DNA of 64,000 bases, from positions 1 to 64,000 of the forward strand of contig CAYUJD010000004.1 in NCBI GenBank assembly GCA_964444975.1, given 5' to 3'. The notes beneath the pieces were generated by a model, which was given only the letters and a program-made list of their open reading frames with translations, was not told the origin of the DNA and searched no databases. This document shows, in pieces, positions 34,697 to 43,743 of this stretch. Made by a program: the position numbers and the translations under genes. Source of the stretch: VBAS01 sp964444975. GTDB lineage: Bacteria > Bacteroidota > Bacteroidia > Chitinophagales > Chitinophagaceae. Numbering within the stretch: the stretch's first letter is position 1; each line of letters starts with the position of its first letter.

Positions 34697-35443
34697 TTAC
34701 AAAATTTGCATGCCTTTTTCTTTGTAGGGTTTAAAAATACTCTCGGAAGGATTCATTTCCGTCACCATAATATCCAGCTCATCCAGGCCGGCCACTTTTA
34801 TTTTTTGCTGTGTATTTACTTTTTCGGCAATAGTGAGCACGGCTACTTTTTTCGATGCCTGTATCATGGCTTTTTTCACCTGTACCACATCCCAGTCGTT
34901 GTCGGTAAGGCCATGCTCCACATCAATGGCATTGATACCGAGAAAACAGATATCAGCATGTATTTGCTTTATTTTGGTGATGGCATCGCCGCCCACGGTG
35001 ATTTTTGAATTTTTGGAAATACGGTCGCCGATAAAAATGACCTCGATAGCGGGGTGCTGAATATATTCAATTGCTGCCGGCAGGCTGCCTGTGAAAAAAG
35101 TGGCCCTCAGATGCTGCGGCAATGCCTTGGCCAGTTCGATGATGGTAGTGCCGCCGGTGGTCAACACAAACATCCCGTCGCGAATCAGTGTCACGGCTTT
35201 TTGGGCAATCAGTTTCTTTTTATCCTGCGAATAAACGCCGTTGGTCTGAAACGAAATATGAAATGACCTGGAAAGGGCGCCACCGTGCACTTTAATTATT
35301 TCTCCCGTTTCGGCCAACTCGGCCAGGTCGCGGCGGATGGTGTCTTCCGAAACGTTGATTGCCTCGCAGAGGTCGGATGTCAGCACCTTGTTATGCAGGT
35401 TTATTTCCCTGAGTATAAACTCCTGTCTCTCCTTTTTCAGCAT
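34697..35443 (-). CDS. DeoR/GlpR-family transcriptional regulator
   Basis: 248 residues. An N-terminal DeoR helix-turn-helix (LTSDLCEAINVSEDTIRRDL, about 19-38) is followed by HGGALS and the sugar-phosphate-sensing domain with VLTTGGTTIIELAKALP and FLGINAIDVEHGLTD. Members are usually repressors released by a sugar phosphate. It is divergent from anmK across a 145-bp spacer containing an inverted repeat, so anmK or itself may be its target; inference. Confidence 0.92.
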   Translation of the reverse strand: MLKKERQEFILREINLHNKVLTSDLCEAINVSEDTIRRDLAELAETGEIIKVHGGALSRSFHISFQTNGVYSQDKKKLIAQKAVTLIRDGMFVLTTGGTTIIELAKALPQHLRATFFTGSLPAAIEYIQHPAIEVIFIGDRISKNSKITVGGDAITKIKQIHADICFLGINAIDVEHGLTDNDWDVVQVKKAMIQASKKVAVLTIAEKVNTQQKIKVAGLDELDIMVTEMNPSESIFKPYKEKGMQIL

Positions 35444-35450
35444 AAGGTCG

Positions 35451-35483
35451 TCTGGTGGTTTGGGTATCCGAAGCTAAACCAGA
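35451..35483. promoter_or_regulatory. inverted repeat TCTGGT...ACCAGA, candidate operator
   Basis: Arms TCTGGT (35451-35456) and ACCAGA (35478-35483) lie 8-40 bp upstream of the GlpR-type regulator's ATG and about 105 bp from anmK. Position suits autoregulation. The match is short, so chance is possible. Confidence 0.3.
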
Positions 35484-35588
35484 TTTTTTAAAACCCGGCA
35501 AATAAATGCAGCATTTTTGGGAAAACCCCGCACAAACATTCATTTTACAGTTCCTGAACAGCTTCCTTAATGTAACTATATTTATCGC

Positions 35589-36788
35589 ATGAACAGCAAT
35601 ATTGAAAAGCTTGCCCGCATTTCATCGCTGCCCGAAAAAATCATCATCGGGCTGATGAGCGGCACCTCGTTCGACGGCTTGGACGTGGCGCTTTGCAAAA
35701 TCAAAGACAGCGGAACCGCGACCCGGGTTGAATTGCTGCAATTTGAAACCGTGACTTATTCAGAAGATTTTAAGGAAGAACTAAAATCCGTTTTCAGCCG
35801 ACATGATGCTGAGCTTGAAAAAGTTTGCCTGCTGAATGCCTGGGTGGCTATTCAGCATGCAGCCATCGTAAACGGTTGCCTGCGCAAATGGAAGATGGAC
35901 AAAAACGAAGTGCACCTGCTTGCCAGCCATGGGCAAACCATTTACCACGCACCGAAATTTTTGCATGGCCGGGAAAAATTTCCAAACGCCACCTTGCAGA
36001 TTGGCGACGGCGATCATATTGCCGTGCACACGGGCATTATCACAGTAAGCGATTTCAGGCAGAAGCATATTGCGGCCGGCGGCGAAGGCGCCCCGCTGGC
36101 TGTGTATGGTGATTATCTTTTATTTTCTAAAAAAGGCGAAACGAGAATCATGCTGAATATCGGCGGCATAGCCAACTTCACTTACCTGCCCGCCAGTATG
36201 GACGCTGCCAAAGTGTTCAGTACGGATGTGGGACCGGGCAATACGATGATGGATGCTTATGTGCAGAAAAATTTTCCGGGAAAATATTTTGATGAAGATG
36301 CAGCCATTGCCCGAAAAGGAAAAATCAACCATGAGCTTTTGATGCAATTGAAAAATCATCCGTTCTTTTCAGAAGATTTTCCAAAAACCATCGGACCGGA
36401 GTTGTTCAATCTTTCTTACCTGTATGCATCCATGGAAAAATCGGGAACAACAACTTTAGCGCCGGAAGATGTGATGGCCACACTCAATCGCTTTTCCGCC
36501 GATATGATTGCCGAAGCAATTAAAAGAACAACGGGGGATGTTAGCATTTCGGTTTATACCAGCGGCGGCGGCATGCACAACCCGCTGCTGATGGAAAACC
36601 TGCAAGAGCAACTGCCGGCTGCAAAATTTCAAACCACCGGGGCGCTGCACATACCGCCGGATGCAAAGGAAGCAGTGCTGTTTGCACTGCTTGCCAATGA
36701 ATGTGTTTGCGGCGAAAAAATTAATTTGGGCGCCGGGAGAGTAAAAGTGCCTTCGGTTCTGATGGGGAAAATAAGTTTCCCGGCTTAA
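35589..36788 (+). CDS. anmK: Anhydro-N-acetylmuramic acid kinase
   Basis: 399 residues. The phosphate loop GLMSGTSFDGLDVALC near residue 21 is the AnmK signature. ASHGQTIYH, LQIGDGDHIAVHTG, NIGGIANFTYLP, DVGPGNTMMDAY and SGGGMHNPLLM complete the ASKHA-fold. The cytosolic enzyme cleaves and phosphorylates 1,6-anhydroMurNAc to MurNAc-6-P during peptidoglycan recycling. Divergent from a GlpR-type regulator; no other recycling gene is adjacent. Confidence 0.96.
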   Translation: MNSNIEKLARISSLPEKIIIGLMSGTSFDGLDVALCKIKDSGTATRVELLQFETVTYSEDFKEELKSVFSRHDAELEKVCLLNAWVAIQHAAIVNGCLRKWKMDKNEVHLLASHGQTIYHAPKFLHGREKFPNATLQIGDGDHIAVHTGIITVSDFRQKHIAAGGEGAPLAVYGDYLLFSKKGETRIMLNIGGIANFTYLPASMDAAKVFSTDVGPGNTMMDAYVQKNFPGKYFDEDAAIARKGKINHELLMQLKNHPFFSEDFPKTIGPELFNLSYLYASMEKSGTTTLAPEDVMATLNRFSADMIAEAIKRTTGDVSISVYTSGGGMHNPLLMENLQEQLPAAKFQTTGALHIPPDAKEAVLFALLANECVCGEKINLGAGRVKVPSVLMGKISFPA

Positions 36789-36791
36789 GTA

Positions 36792-37298
36792 CTACTGCAC
36801 ATTGAAATCAACCTGTATATCGCCCCACATCAGCGATACCTTGCCATCCTTGCCGATTGCAAAAGTCATTTTTTCAGTAAAGGCCGATGTTTTACCGGGA
36901 GTCACTTTTACCCGCAACGCATCATCTGCTTCTTTGTAGTTGGTCCCCCATTGATTCCATTTTTTATTAAAAATTATTACCCACTCTGCTTCACCCGGTA
37001 TGCTGTACAGGCCATACTTGCCTGCGGCCAGCGGCTGACCTTCTATGTTTACTTCTTTACTGACCTCAAAAACGGTTGCTTCGTTGGCGCCGGTTCTCCA
37101 TACTTTTCCGTAAGGGGCTATTTCTTTTCCTATAGTACGGCCTTTCACTGACGGCTGGCTGTAATCAATGGTAATGGTAACACCGGAATCGGTAGTTTCA
37201 GTAACCACGGCCGGCGGGCTCGGTCTTTTTGATTTATCGCCCTGCCCGCAGGCAGTCAAACTGACAAAAGCTGCAATGCACAGAATAGTTTGTTTCAT
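36792..37298 (-). CDS. DUF2911 lipoprotein-like protein
   Basis: 168 residues. Lipoprotein-type start (MKQTILCIAAFVSLTACGQG, Cys17). The DUF2911 pattern is clear: TIDYSQPSVKGRTI, YGKVWRTGANEATVFE, LAAGKYGLYSIPGEAEW and FNKKWNQWGTNY. Function unknown; exported. Convergent with anmK, 3 bp apart. Confidence 0.9.
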   Translation of the reverse strand: MKQTILCIAAFVSLTACGQGDKSKRPSPPAVVTETTDSGVTITIDYSQPSVKGRTIGKEIAPYGKVWRTGANEATVFEVSKEVNIEGQPLAAGKYGLYSIPGEAEWVIIFNKKWNQWGTNYKEADDALRVKVTPGKTSAFTEKMTFAIGKDGKVSLMWGDIQVDFNVQ

Positions 37299-37349
37299 AA
37301 AAAAATATTTTTTAGACGTTAAAATTACAATGCAGAAAATTACAGGTTG

Positions 37350-37865
37350 TCAGTTTAATGACGAATGGTTTTCTTCCAGCAGCGCTTTCAGGTTGCTGAG
37401 TCCCTGCTCCATCTGCACACCGTAAATGTTTTCATAAAAAAGCGATTTGAACTTCTCCCACGGGTACCAGCGCAGCCGGAAATCCATGTACCACTGCAGG
37501 GTAAGTGAATCACTCCCGGCATGATGCAGCAGCTTAATACCGCTGACTACCGGCCTGCCCTTGTCTTTCTTCAGTTCGGTAATTATTTCATCCGGCTTTT
37601 TTTCAAGCAGGGTGATGGTATTATCTTTTATTCTCAAATCCCCGTTTTGCAAAACAACAATTTCATTTTGCGGCAGCTCTTTCAGCGCCGGGTGCCATTG
37701 TTTCCAGGCTGGCAAATCGGCTACATAACGAAAAACAGTTTCATCTTGCGCCATTACATTCACCGCTTTTGAAATCCTGATATTGGATGGAATAAAAAGC
37801 GAAAACGCCGTGATCAGCAGGAAGAGAAAAATAAAACTCAGTATGGCCAATTTTAGTGCACGCAT
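37350..37865 (-). CDS. SRPBCC/polyketide-cyclase-like protein with membrane anchor
   Basis: 171 residues. An N-terminal membrane helix (LAILSFIFLFLLITAFSLF) precedes a START-like fold (about 35-165; 'ETVFRYVADLPAWKQWHPAL', 'LQWYMDFRLRWYPWEKFKSL'). Such domains bind hydrophobic small molecules; no ligand can be named. The spacer 37866-38072 holds only simple TCTGAGGTC-like repeats and a hairpin. Confidence 0.8.
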   Translation of the reverse strand: MRALKLAILSFIFLFLLITAFSLFIPSNIRISKAVNVMAQDETVFRYVADLPAWKQWHPALKELPQNEIVVLQNGDLRIKDNTITLLEKKPDEIITELKKDKGRPVVSGIKLLHHAGSDSLTLQWYMDFRLRWYPWEKFKSLFYENIYGVQMEQGLSNLKALLEENHSSLN

Positions 37866-38011
37866 ATTTTTTCAGAAGTCAGATGGAAAAGTCTGAGGTC
37901 TGAGGTCAGATGCCGGATTTGCTTGAGAATAATTTACACCCGTTATTATTTTAAAAATCCTCCAACTGAACATCCACTCACTCATGCCTCAGGTCTCACA
38001 ATTCACACTCA

Positions 38012-38049
38012 CCCTCCAGCGCCCCTGAATGTCGGGGGCATCCGGAGGG
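38012..38049. repeat. GC-rich hairpin CCCTCC...GGAGGG
   Basis: Arms CCCTCC (38012-38017) and GGAGGG (38044-38049) with further inner pairing (GCCCC/GGGGGC), 24 bp after the ABC permease gene's 3' end. Could terminate transcription or belong to the GC-rich palindrome family found elsewhere in the window. Confidence 0.45.
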
Positions 38050-38072
38050 CAGACAACTATAACCTATAAACC

Positions 38073-39179
38073 TCACTCCCACCTAAACACTTTTATGGCC
38101 ACCACATACACCGCCACCCCCCAGAGGGCAAGAATGCCGATTTGCTTCAGGCAATCGTTAAGATGGGCGCCTTCAAAGGCCACGTTGCGCATGGCATCAT
38201 TCATGTGTTTCAGCGGCATCCCATCGGCAATGGTTTTTAGCCATTTTGGAAAAACATCGGTTGAAAAAAAAGTACCCCCGATGAGGAACTGCGGCAGCGT
38301 AATGATATTGGCCAGCGGCGGAATGGCGCTTTCGCTTTTGGCCACGCTGCTTACAATAAAACCAAAACCCATGAACACCACCAGGCCGAGCAAACTCAGC
38401 AGCATCAGCTCAATAAAAGTGATGAAACCGTAAACCAGCGTAAACTTAAAAGCAAAATGTCCCAGCAGCAGGATAACCACGGCGGTTATCATGCCAAACA
38501 GCACCCGGCTGATGGCCTCGCCCAGCACGATAAAGGGGCGGCGGATAGGCGTGGCAAAAAAACGTTTCAGCACCAGCGTTTGCCGCAGGTTGAAAAAAAT
38601 AAATGCCACGCCAAACACACCGGCGCTTAACAATGAAAAACCCAGCTGGCCCGGCAGTATAAAATCAATGGTGCGGTAGCGGCGGCCGGGAATCCGCATT
38701 ACTTCATTATTCACTACGGCGATGGTGGGAATATCAGGAAACTGTTTTTCATTGATGGATTTTATCATGCCGTCGAGGATGGAGCGCAGCACTTCGATAT
38801 TCTGCGGGTTCACGGCGTCGGATGTTTTGATGTGGATGATGACGGGTGCCATACTGCCGGCAGTTTTTTCCATATTAACGATGGCCGATAGTCTTCCTTT
38901 TTCCAGGTCGCGGAGTAGCGCTGCAGCATCTTTTTCAATGATAATAAGTCCGGGGATGGTGAGCAGTTGCCGGTAAACAATATTTGAAGTATCTGAGTTT
39001 TTTTCAAAAGCAATGCGCAGCGCCACCCGGCTGCCGCTGCCGATGAAGCCAAACACCAGGATAAATATCAGCGGAAACACGAAGCTGAAAGTAACCGCCG
39101 AGGGGCTTCGGAACACAGCCGTAAGACTTCCTTTGGCAATAGCCATCATGGCACGTAGCTGGCTGTATGGTTTTTGCAT
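38073..39179 (-). CDS. ABC-2 type transporter permease
   Basis: 368 residues. One N-terminal membrane helix (AVTFSFVFPLIFILVFGFIG), a large extracytoplasmic domain (about 50-175) and five further helices near the C-terminus (e.g. LGFSLLSAGVFGVAFIFFNL, LLSLLGLVVFMGFGFIVSS), the ABC2_membrane_3 layout. The segment LPQFLIGGTFFSTDVFPKWLK is typical of drug/antigen exporters. No ATPase gene lies next to it in the window, so its partner must be elsewhere. Confidence 0.88.
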   Translation of the reverse strand: MQKPYSQLRAMMAIAKGSLTAVFRSPSAVTFSFVFPLIFILVFGFIGSGSRVALRIAFEKNSDTSNIVYRQLLTIPGLIIIEKDAAALLRDLEKGRLSAIVNMEKTAGSMAPVIIHIKTSDAVNPQNIEVLRSILDGMIKSINEKQFPDIPTIAVVNNEVMRIPGRRYRTIDFILPGQLGFSLLSAGVFGVAFIFFNLRQTLVLKRFFATPIRRPFIVLGEAISRVLFGMITAVVILLLGHFAFKFTLVYGFITFIELMLLSLLGLVVFMGFGFIVSSVAKSESAIPPLANIITLPQFLIGGTFFSTDVFPKWLKTIADGMPLKHMNDAMRNVAFEGAHLNDCLKQIGILALWGVAVYVVAIKVFRWE

Positions 39180-39380
39180 TTATAATTTGATTGAACAGCA
39201 AATGTAAGGGGATGGAGGGATTTGGGGGCTGTTCTCACGAAGTATTGAGGCATTGTTTAATACTTATCCAGCCGCCATTGCCATTTAATAGTTGCGCATA
39301 ATTCAGTATTTTTATTTAATAGCTGTGGATAATATTCTCACAGAGTGGCGTTGTGTGCAATCGTAAGTTTCTCCACGTAA

Positions 39381-40078
39381 ATGATCAAATTACCTGATAA
39401 TAACCAATGGGCATTCGACAATATCAAGGCTGTTGATCCAATACGAGCCAATAGACTTGAAAACTCGGCAACTACCGAACAGATTGTTGACAGTATTTTG
39501 AAAGCGTTTAAAGATGTACTTGATGCAAAAAAGTCTTATTTGGATGTGAGCCAGCAGAGAAAACTCCAGAAGATTCTCGTATTGTAATACAATTTCAAAT
39601 TGATGAAAAATTATTTGATATTTTTTTCAACTCTCGATATGGGTATAGAGCGCATTACTGGATAAGTGGAAAGCTTGGAACTGAATTTAATTATCGAATC
39701 ATTAAGGCCTTTTGTAAAATACTAAACAAATCTCTGGGAGACAAAGTTGTTGTTCGAAAATTAAATATCGAGTATGATGATTTAGGAACGATGACTATAG
39801 CTAAATCGGGTTTACTGAAATCATTAAACAACGAGTCATCGAAAATTTGGCCGTGTACCAAAAGGATTCGAGTAAATGATAAATCTCAAGTTCTTCCGCT
39901 GGGAGTTACGGATCCAAAGTTAATTATTGAATCAACAAAAGAATGGTCTGGTTTATACAGAGCCCGTGAAGACGCCTGGCTTGATGTTAAAGGCGCATTC
40001 TTTGGAAAGAATGAACCCTATCAAGTAAAAACAGTTAAAGAACGAGAGGAAAGTCTACATGAAAATGGAGAAGCCTAA
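39381..40078 (+). CDS. AT-rich orphan gene split over two frames (possible -1 frameshift)
   Basis: An ATG frame (39381-39587, 68 codons) is followed by a second open frame in the -1 register. That frame opens after TGA 39521 and runs to TAA 40076-40078 with no ATG until 39791. The two overlap at A_AAA_AAG (39527-39533), in phase with the first frame. A slip of -1 there gives one protein of about 232 residues. I do not recognise the family; the C-terminal half is charged (DAWLDVKGAFFGKNEPYQVK). The region is visibly AT-richer than the flanking genes, suggesting horizontal origin. Alternatives: an ordinary frameshift mutation or a homopolymer sequencing error. Confidence 0.55.
39527..39533 (+). 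other. A_AAA_AAG slippery heptamer at the frame junction
   Basis: Six A followed by G, positioned so that the first frame reads gcA AAA AAG and the -1 frame continues GTC TTA. This is the classical bacterial -1 slippery sequence used by several insertion sequences and dnaX. No stimulatory stem was evaluated. Confidence 0.5.
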
Positions 40079-40166
40079 TTTTAAGCGATTGTACAAAACA
40101 ACAGGATACTATCTCTATACGCCATTAGAGAAGGATCATATCATTCAATCATATATATTCTTTTGA
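40059..40166 (+). CDS. possible 35-residue ORF downstream of the AT-rich gene
   Basis: ATG at 40059 overlaps the end of the AT-rich gene and reads MKMEKPNFKRLYKTTGYYLY... to a TGA at 40164. Composition is like the preceding gene. It may be a small partner or a decayed tail; no family is recognised. Confidence 0.25.
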   Translation: MKMEKPNFKRLYKTTGYYLYTPLEKDHIIQSYIFF

Positions 40167-40228
40167 AAGCAGAAAATAATGGCAGGATTACTCAAATGCC
40201 CCTTGCTTCAAAAAATTCTCGGCTTCCC

Positions 40229-41986
40229 CTACTCCACAAACACTTCAAACGGCAGTCTCGCCTGCACGGTATTGGTCATTTCTTTTATCCTGGTAAGCTC
40301 CCGGTAAATTTTGTAAGGCTCCTCGCCAAGCTCCTTGCGCACGGTTTCGGTTTTAAGGGTATTGTCAGAAGCGCCGAAGAGTTTGTCAAAAACAGATTTC
40401 ACTTCCGGGTATTCACGCAGGCGGTAATCCGGCAGCTTTGCCATGCGGGCCGCACATTCTACCGCATCCTGCAGGCCGCCCCATTTATCCACCAGCCCGA
40501 TGCCGGTGGCGCGGCTGCCGCTCCACACCCGGCCCTGCGCAATGCTGTCAATATACTCCACTGATTTTTTTCTTCCCTCGGCCACCCGCTGCTTGAAGCT
40601 GAGATAAATTTCATCAATGCTTTGCTGGATGATGTTTTTCTCGGCCTCCGTCATAGGTCTCGACACAGCGCCGAGGTCGGCATAAGGTCCGGTCTTTACG
40701 CCATCGAACGTAATGCCCAATTTATTTTTATAAAATCCCTGCAGGTTGGGAATAATGCCAAACACACCAATGGAACCGGTGATGGTAAGCGGGCTGGCAA
40801 ATATGCTGTCAGCCGCACAGGAAATATAATACCCGCCGGAGGCAGCCACATCGCCAAAACTCACCACCACGGGTTTTTCTTTCCGCGCCAGCGAAAGCTC
40901 ACGCCAGATGGTTTCGCTGGCAAGGGCGCTGCCGCCACCGCTGTTTACCCTAAAAACAATAGCCTTGATTTTTTTATCCAGCCTTGCTTTGCGGATGAGC
41001 TTGATGTAATCGGCGCTGGCAATGTAGTAATGATCATCGCGGCTTCCGTCAACAATGGCGCCCTGCGCATAAATCAAAGCAATCCTGTTGGCAGAAGATT
41101 TATTCAGGTTGCTTGCCTTGAAATACCGGTTGACAGTAATGAAATTTATGCGGTCGTATTTATCCAAGCCCAGTTTCGTTTTTATTTCATCTCTCACTTC
41201 ATCATCGTACTTCACACCATCAATCAGTTTATGCTCCACCGCATCCAGCGGCGTTTTTATCTCGGCATCGTTGGCCATGCGGTGCAGCGTGGCTGTATCA
41301 ATTTTTCTTGCTTCGGATGTTTTCACCAGGAAATGTGCATACAGGTCGCCCAGCCATACGGATGTCTGCAGCCGGTTTTCTTCCGTCATCTTATCGGTGC
41401 GGAAAGGTTCGGTGGCGCTTTTAAATTTTCCCGCATAAAAAATCTGTGGCTCGATATCCAGTTTTTCCAGTGTACCTTTCAGAAACAGCAGCGTGGAACG
41501 GAAACCCATGAAGTCGAAATAGCCTTTGGGGTTTATAAAAATTTTATCGGCCACGTTGGATACATAGTATGATTTCTGGTTCATGATTTCGCCATAAGCA
41601 AAAATGAATTTGCCCGACGTTTTGAAATCAAGCAATGCATTCCTGAATTCTTCGCAGGTGGCAAACCCGTTGGCATTAGCCCCGGCAGTAAGGTAGATGC
41701 CTTTTACCCGTGCATCGGTTTTTGCTTTGGCGATGAGCCGCACCACATCGTACACACCGGGAATGGTCAGCTCATCGTTGCTGCTGAAGCCGGCAAGCGG
41801 GTTTTCCACATGCTGCTCAAAATAGGGCTGGCTCAGGTTCAGCAGCAGCACAGAGTTTTTTTCCACTACAGGTTTTTCACTGCTGGCAATGCCGGCCACA
41901 AAAGCAAACAACAGGAAAAAAACCAGCAAGGAAAAAATGAGCAAAGCAAGCAGCGATGCAAAAAACATTTTGAAAAAACCACCCAT
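40229..41986 (-). CDS. sppA: Signal peptide peptidase SppA (67-kDa type)
   Basis: 585 residues, the long tandem-domain form. N-terminal membrane anchor (MFFASLLALLIFSLLVFFLL). The first crotonase-like domain carries the catalytic-lysine region KGTLEKLDIEPQIFYAGKFK. The second has FRVNSGGGSALASE and the nucleophile motif VAASGGYYISCAAD with Ser near residue 385, followed by TITGSIGVFG. It cleaves remnant signal peptides in the inner membrane. Both halves appear intact. Confidence 0.96.
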   Translation of the reverse strand: MGGFFKMFFASLLALLIFSLLVFFLLFAFVAGIASSEKPVVEKNSVLLLNLSQPYFEQHVENPLAGFSSNDELTIPGVYDVVRLIAKAKTDARVKGIYLTAGANANGFATCEEFRNALLDFKTSGKFIFAYGEIMNQKSYYVSNVADKIFINPKGYFDFMGFRSTLLFLKGTLEKLDIEPQIFYAGKFKSATEPFRTDKMTEENRLQTSVWLGDLYAHFLVKTSEARKIDTATLHRMANDAEIKTPLDAVEHKLIDGVKYDDEVRDEIKTKLGLDKYDRINFITVNRYFKASNLNKSSANRIALIYAQGAIVDGSRDDHYYIASADYIKLIRKARLDKKIKAIVFRVNSGGGSALASETIWRELSLARKEKPVVVSFGDVAASGGYYISCAADSIFASPLTITGSIGVFGIIPNLQGFYKNKLGITFDGVKTGPYADLGAVSRPMTEAEKNIIQQSIDEIYLSFKQRVAEGRKKSVEYIDSIAQGRVWSGSRATGIGLVDKWGGLQDAVECAARMAKLPDYRLREYPEVKSVFDKLFGASDNTLKTETVRKELGEEPYKIYRELTRIKEMTNTVQARLPFEVFVE

Positions 41987-42047
41987 AACCGGGAAAATTT
42001 AGAAAGGTAAAAATAAAGATATTTGCGCCTCCCGCGGGGAATGGTTT

Positions 42048-42533
42048 ATGAAAACAGCTTATTTATTGACAGGTGGTAATTTGGGCAACAGGCAGGCGAC
42101 GCTGCAAAAAGCGGCGGAGCTGATTAGTCAGTATTGCGGCGCCGTCACCAATTTATCATCGGTATATGAAACAGCTGCATGGGGAAAAACCGATCAGCCT
42201 GCCTATCTGAACCAGGCAATTGAAATACACACGGCGCTGAATGCACGGCAACTCATCCGCCGGATTTTGAAAGTGGAAAAACTGATGGGCCGTGTGCGGC
42301 GGGAAAAACTCGGCCCGCGGCTCATCGACATTGACCTTCTTTTTTACGAAAACGAAATACATGACCTGCGTTTTCTGAAAGTGCCCCATCCTGAAATTCA
42401 GAACCGGCGTTTTGCATTAATCCCGTTAGCAGAAATCAACCCGGATACAGTGCATCCGCAACTGAATAAAACGGTTGCCCGGTTGCTGGAAGAATGCCCG
42501 GATAATCTTGATGTAAAAAAAATTACGGATTAA
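42048..42533 (+). CDS. folK: HPPK, 2-amino-4-hydroxy-6-hydroxymethyldihydropteridine diphosphokinase
   Basis: 161 residues. LTGGNLGNRQATL (N-terminal pterin loop), VYETAAWGKTDQPAYLNQ, and the diagnostic RxxKLGPRxIDIDLLFY segment with the metal aspartates (DIDLLFY), then VPHPEIQNRRFALIPLAEI. It transfers pyrophosphate from ATP to the pterin in folate synthesis. GATATTTG at 42019-42026 is one mismatch from the -7 element. Confidence 0.97.
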   Translation: MKTAYLLTGGNLGNRQATLQKAAELISQYCGAVTNLSSVYETAAWGKTDQPAYLNQAIEIHTALNARQLIRRILKVEKLMGRVRREKLGPRLIDIDLLFYENEIHDLRFLKVPHPEIQNRRFALIPLAEINPDTVHPQLNKTVARLLEECPDNLDVKKITD

Positions 42534-42663
42534 ATGATGGCAGTGCATATTTCGCGGATTTATCCACAAAATTCCCATTAGCCAAACATCCCACATTCAT
42601 TTCATTTATTTTGCAATCCCTGATACGCTAACAACAAACCACAACCCCTTGGCCATCCCCCCA

Positions 42664-43296
42664 ATGAACTACCATTTCATCACCATAGAAGGCAATATCG
42701 GCGCCGGCAAAACCACGCTGGCTCACCTGCTGGCACGACATTACAATGCAAGGCTGATACTGGAGGAGTTTGCCGACAATCCTTTTCTGCCCAAGTTTTA
42801 TGAAAATCCAAAACAGTATGCTTTCCCGCTCGAGCTTTTTTTTATGGCCGAACGGTACAAACAACTGAAAGACCTGATTCAGCAGAAAGATCTTTTTCAA
42901 AGCATCACTATATCCGATTATCTTTTTACCAAATGCCTGCTGTTTGCAAAAGTGAACCTGCCCGAAGATGAGTTCCGGCTGTACCAGCGCCTGTTCGACA
43001 TTATTCACCAGCAGCTCATCCAGCCCGACCTGCTCATTTACCTGCACAGCCCCGTGCACAGGCTGCAACAAAACATCCGGAAAAGAAACCGTCCTTACGA
43101 GCAGAATATTCCCGATGAATACCTCTTCAGTATCCAGGAAACTTATACCAGCTACATCAAGCATCACAACCTGAAAACCCTTTTTGTGGATGCTTCCAAT
43201 GCCGATTTTTTCGGAAAAGAAAAACACATGCAGGTTATTATTGCTGCGCTGGATATGGATTACGAGGAGGGGCAGCATTATATTACGCTGCCGTAG
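42664..43296 (+). CDS. Deoxynucleoside kinase (dCK/dGK family)
   Basis: 210 residues from ATG 42664; the frame could begin at a TTG five codons earlier. P-loop EGNIGAGKTTLA at the N-terminus, EEFADNPFLPKFYENP, the ERYKQLKDL helix, SDYLFTKCLLFA (the DR/DY motif region), and the LID-like RKRNRPYEQNI. It phosphorylates deoxynucleosides for salvage; base preference is not predictable. Follows folK, and both could share a transcript (130-bp gap). Confidence 0.93.
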   Translation: MNYHFITIEGNIGAGKTTLAHLLARHYNARLILEEFADNPFLPKFYENPKQYAFPLELFFMAERYKQLKDLIQQKDLFQSITISDYLFTKCLLFAKVNLPEDEFRLYQRLFDIIHQQLIQPDLLIYLHSPVHRLQQNIRKRNRPYEQNIPDEYLFSIQETYTSYIKHHNLKTLFVDASNADFFGKEKHMQVIIAALDMDYEEGQHYITLP

Positions 43297-43351
43297 AACC
43301 TTGATTAACGGATTTTATTTCGATCATTTGGAAAATATAACCCGCACAATA

Positions 43352-43729
43352 ATGAAATTTTCTGATATAACTGAAAAAATAATCGGATGTGCCATGAAAG
43401 TGCATGGTGAATTGGGTGCCGGATTTCAGGAATATATTTACCAAAGAGCATTGGAAATTGAACTGGTAAAAGCAGGTATGAATTCTATAAGAGAATATGA
43501 AATGCCGGTTTACTACTGCAGTGAAAAGATTGGGATAAGGAAAGTTGACTTCTTTGCTGAAAATAAAATTAGGGTAGAAATAAAAGCAGTGGCAGAACTT
43601 GATGATACACATTTAGCACAAGCATTAAATTACCTGGAAGCATCCGGGCATGAAGTTGGTTTGTTAATTAATTTCGGAGCCAAATCATTACAGTTTGAAA
43701 GATTGCACAACAGAAAACCAAATTCCTGA
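43352..43729 (+). CDS. GxxExxY family protein
   Basis: 125 residues from ATG 43352. The name-giving motif is GAGFQEYIYQRALEIEL (about 22-38), followed by a PD-(D/E)xK-like core: KVDFFAENKIRVEIKAV (Asp and the E-x-K pair) and AQALNYLEASGHEVGLLINFG. The fold resembles restriction-endonuclease-like nucleases, but function is unproven. It is AT-richer than neighbours and members occur as scattered single genes in Bacteroidota. The next gene starts 14 bp downstream. Confidence 0.88.
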   Translation: MKFSDITEKIIGCAMKVHGELGAGFQEYIYQRALEIELVKAGMNSIREYEMPVYYCSEKIGIRKVDFFAENKIRVEIKAVAELDDTHLAQALNYLEASGHEVGLLINFGAKSLQFERLHNRKPNS

Positions 43730-43743
43730 TTTCCTCAAAATCC

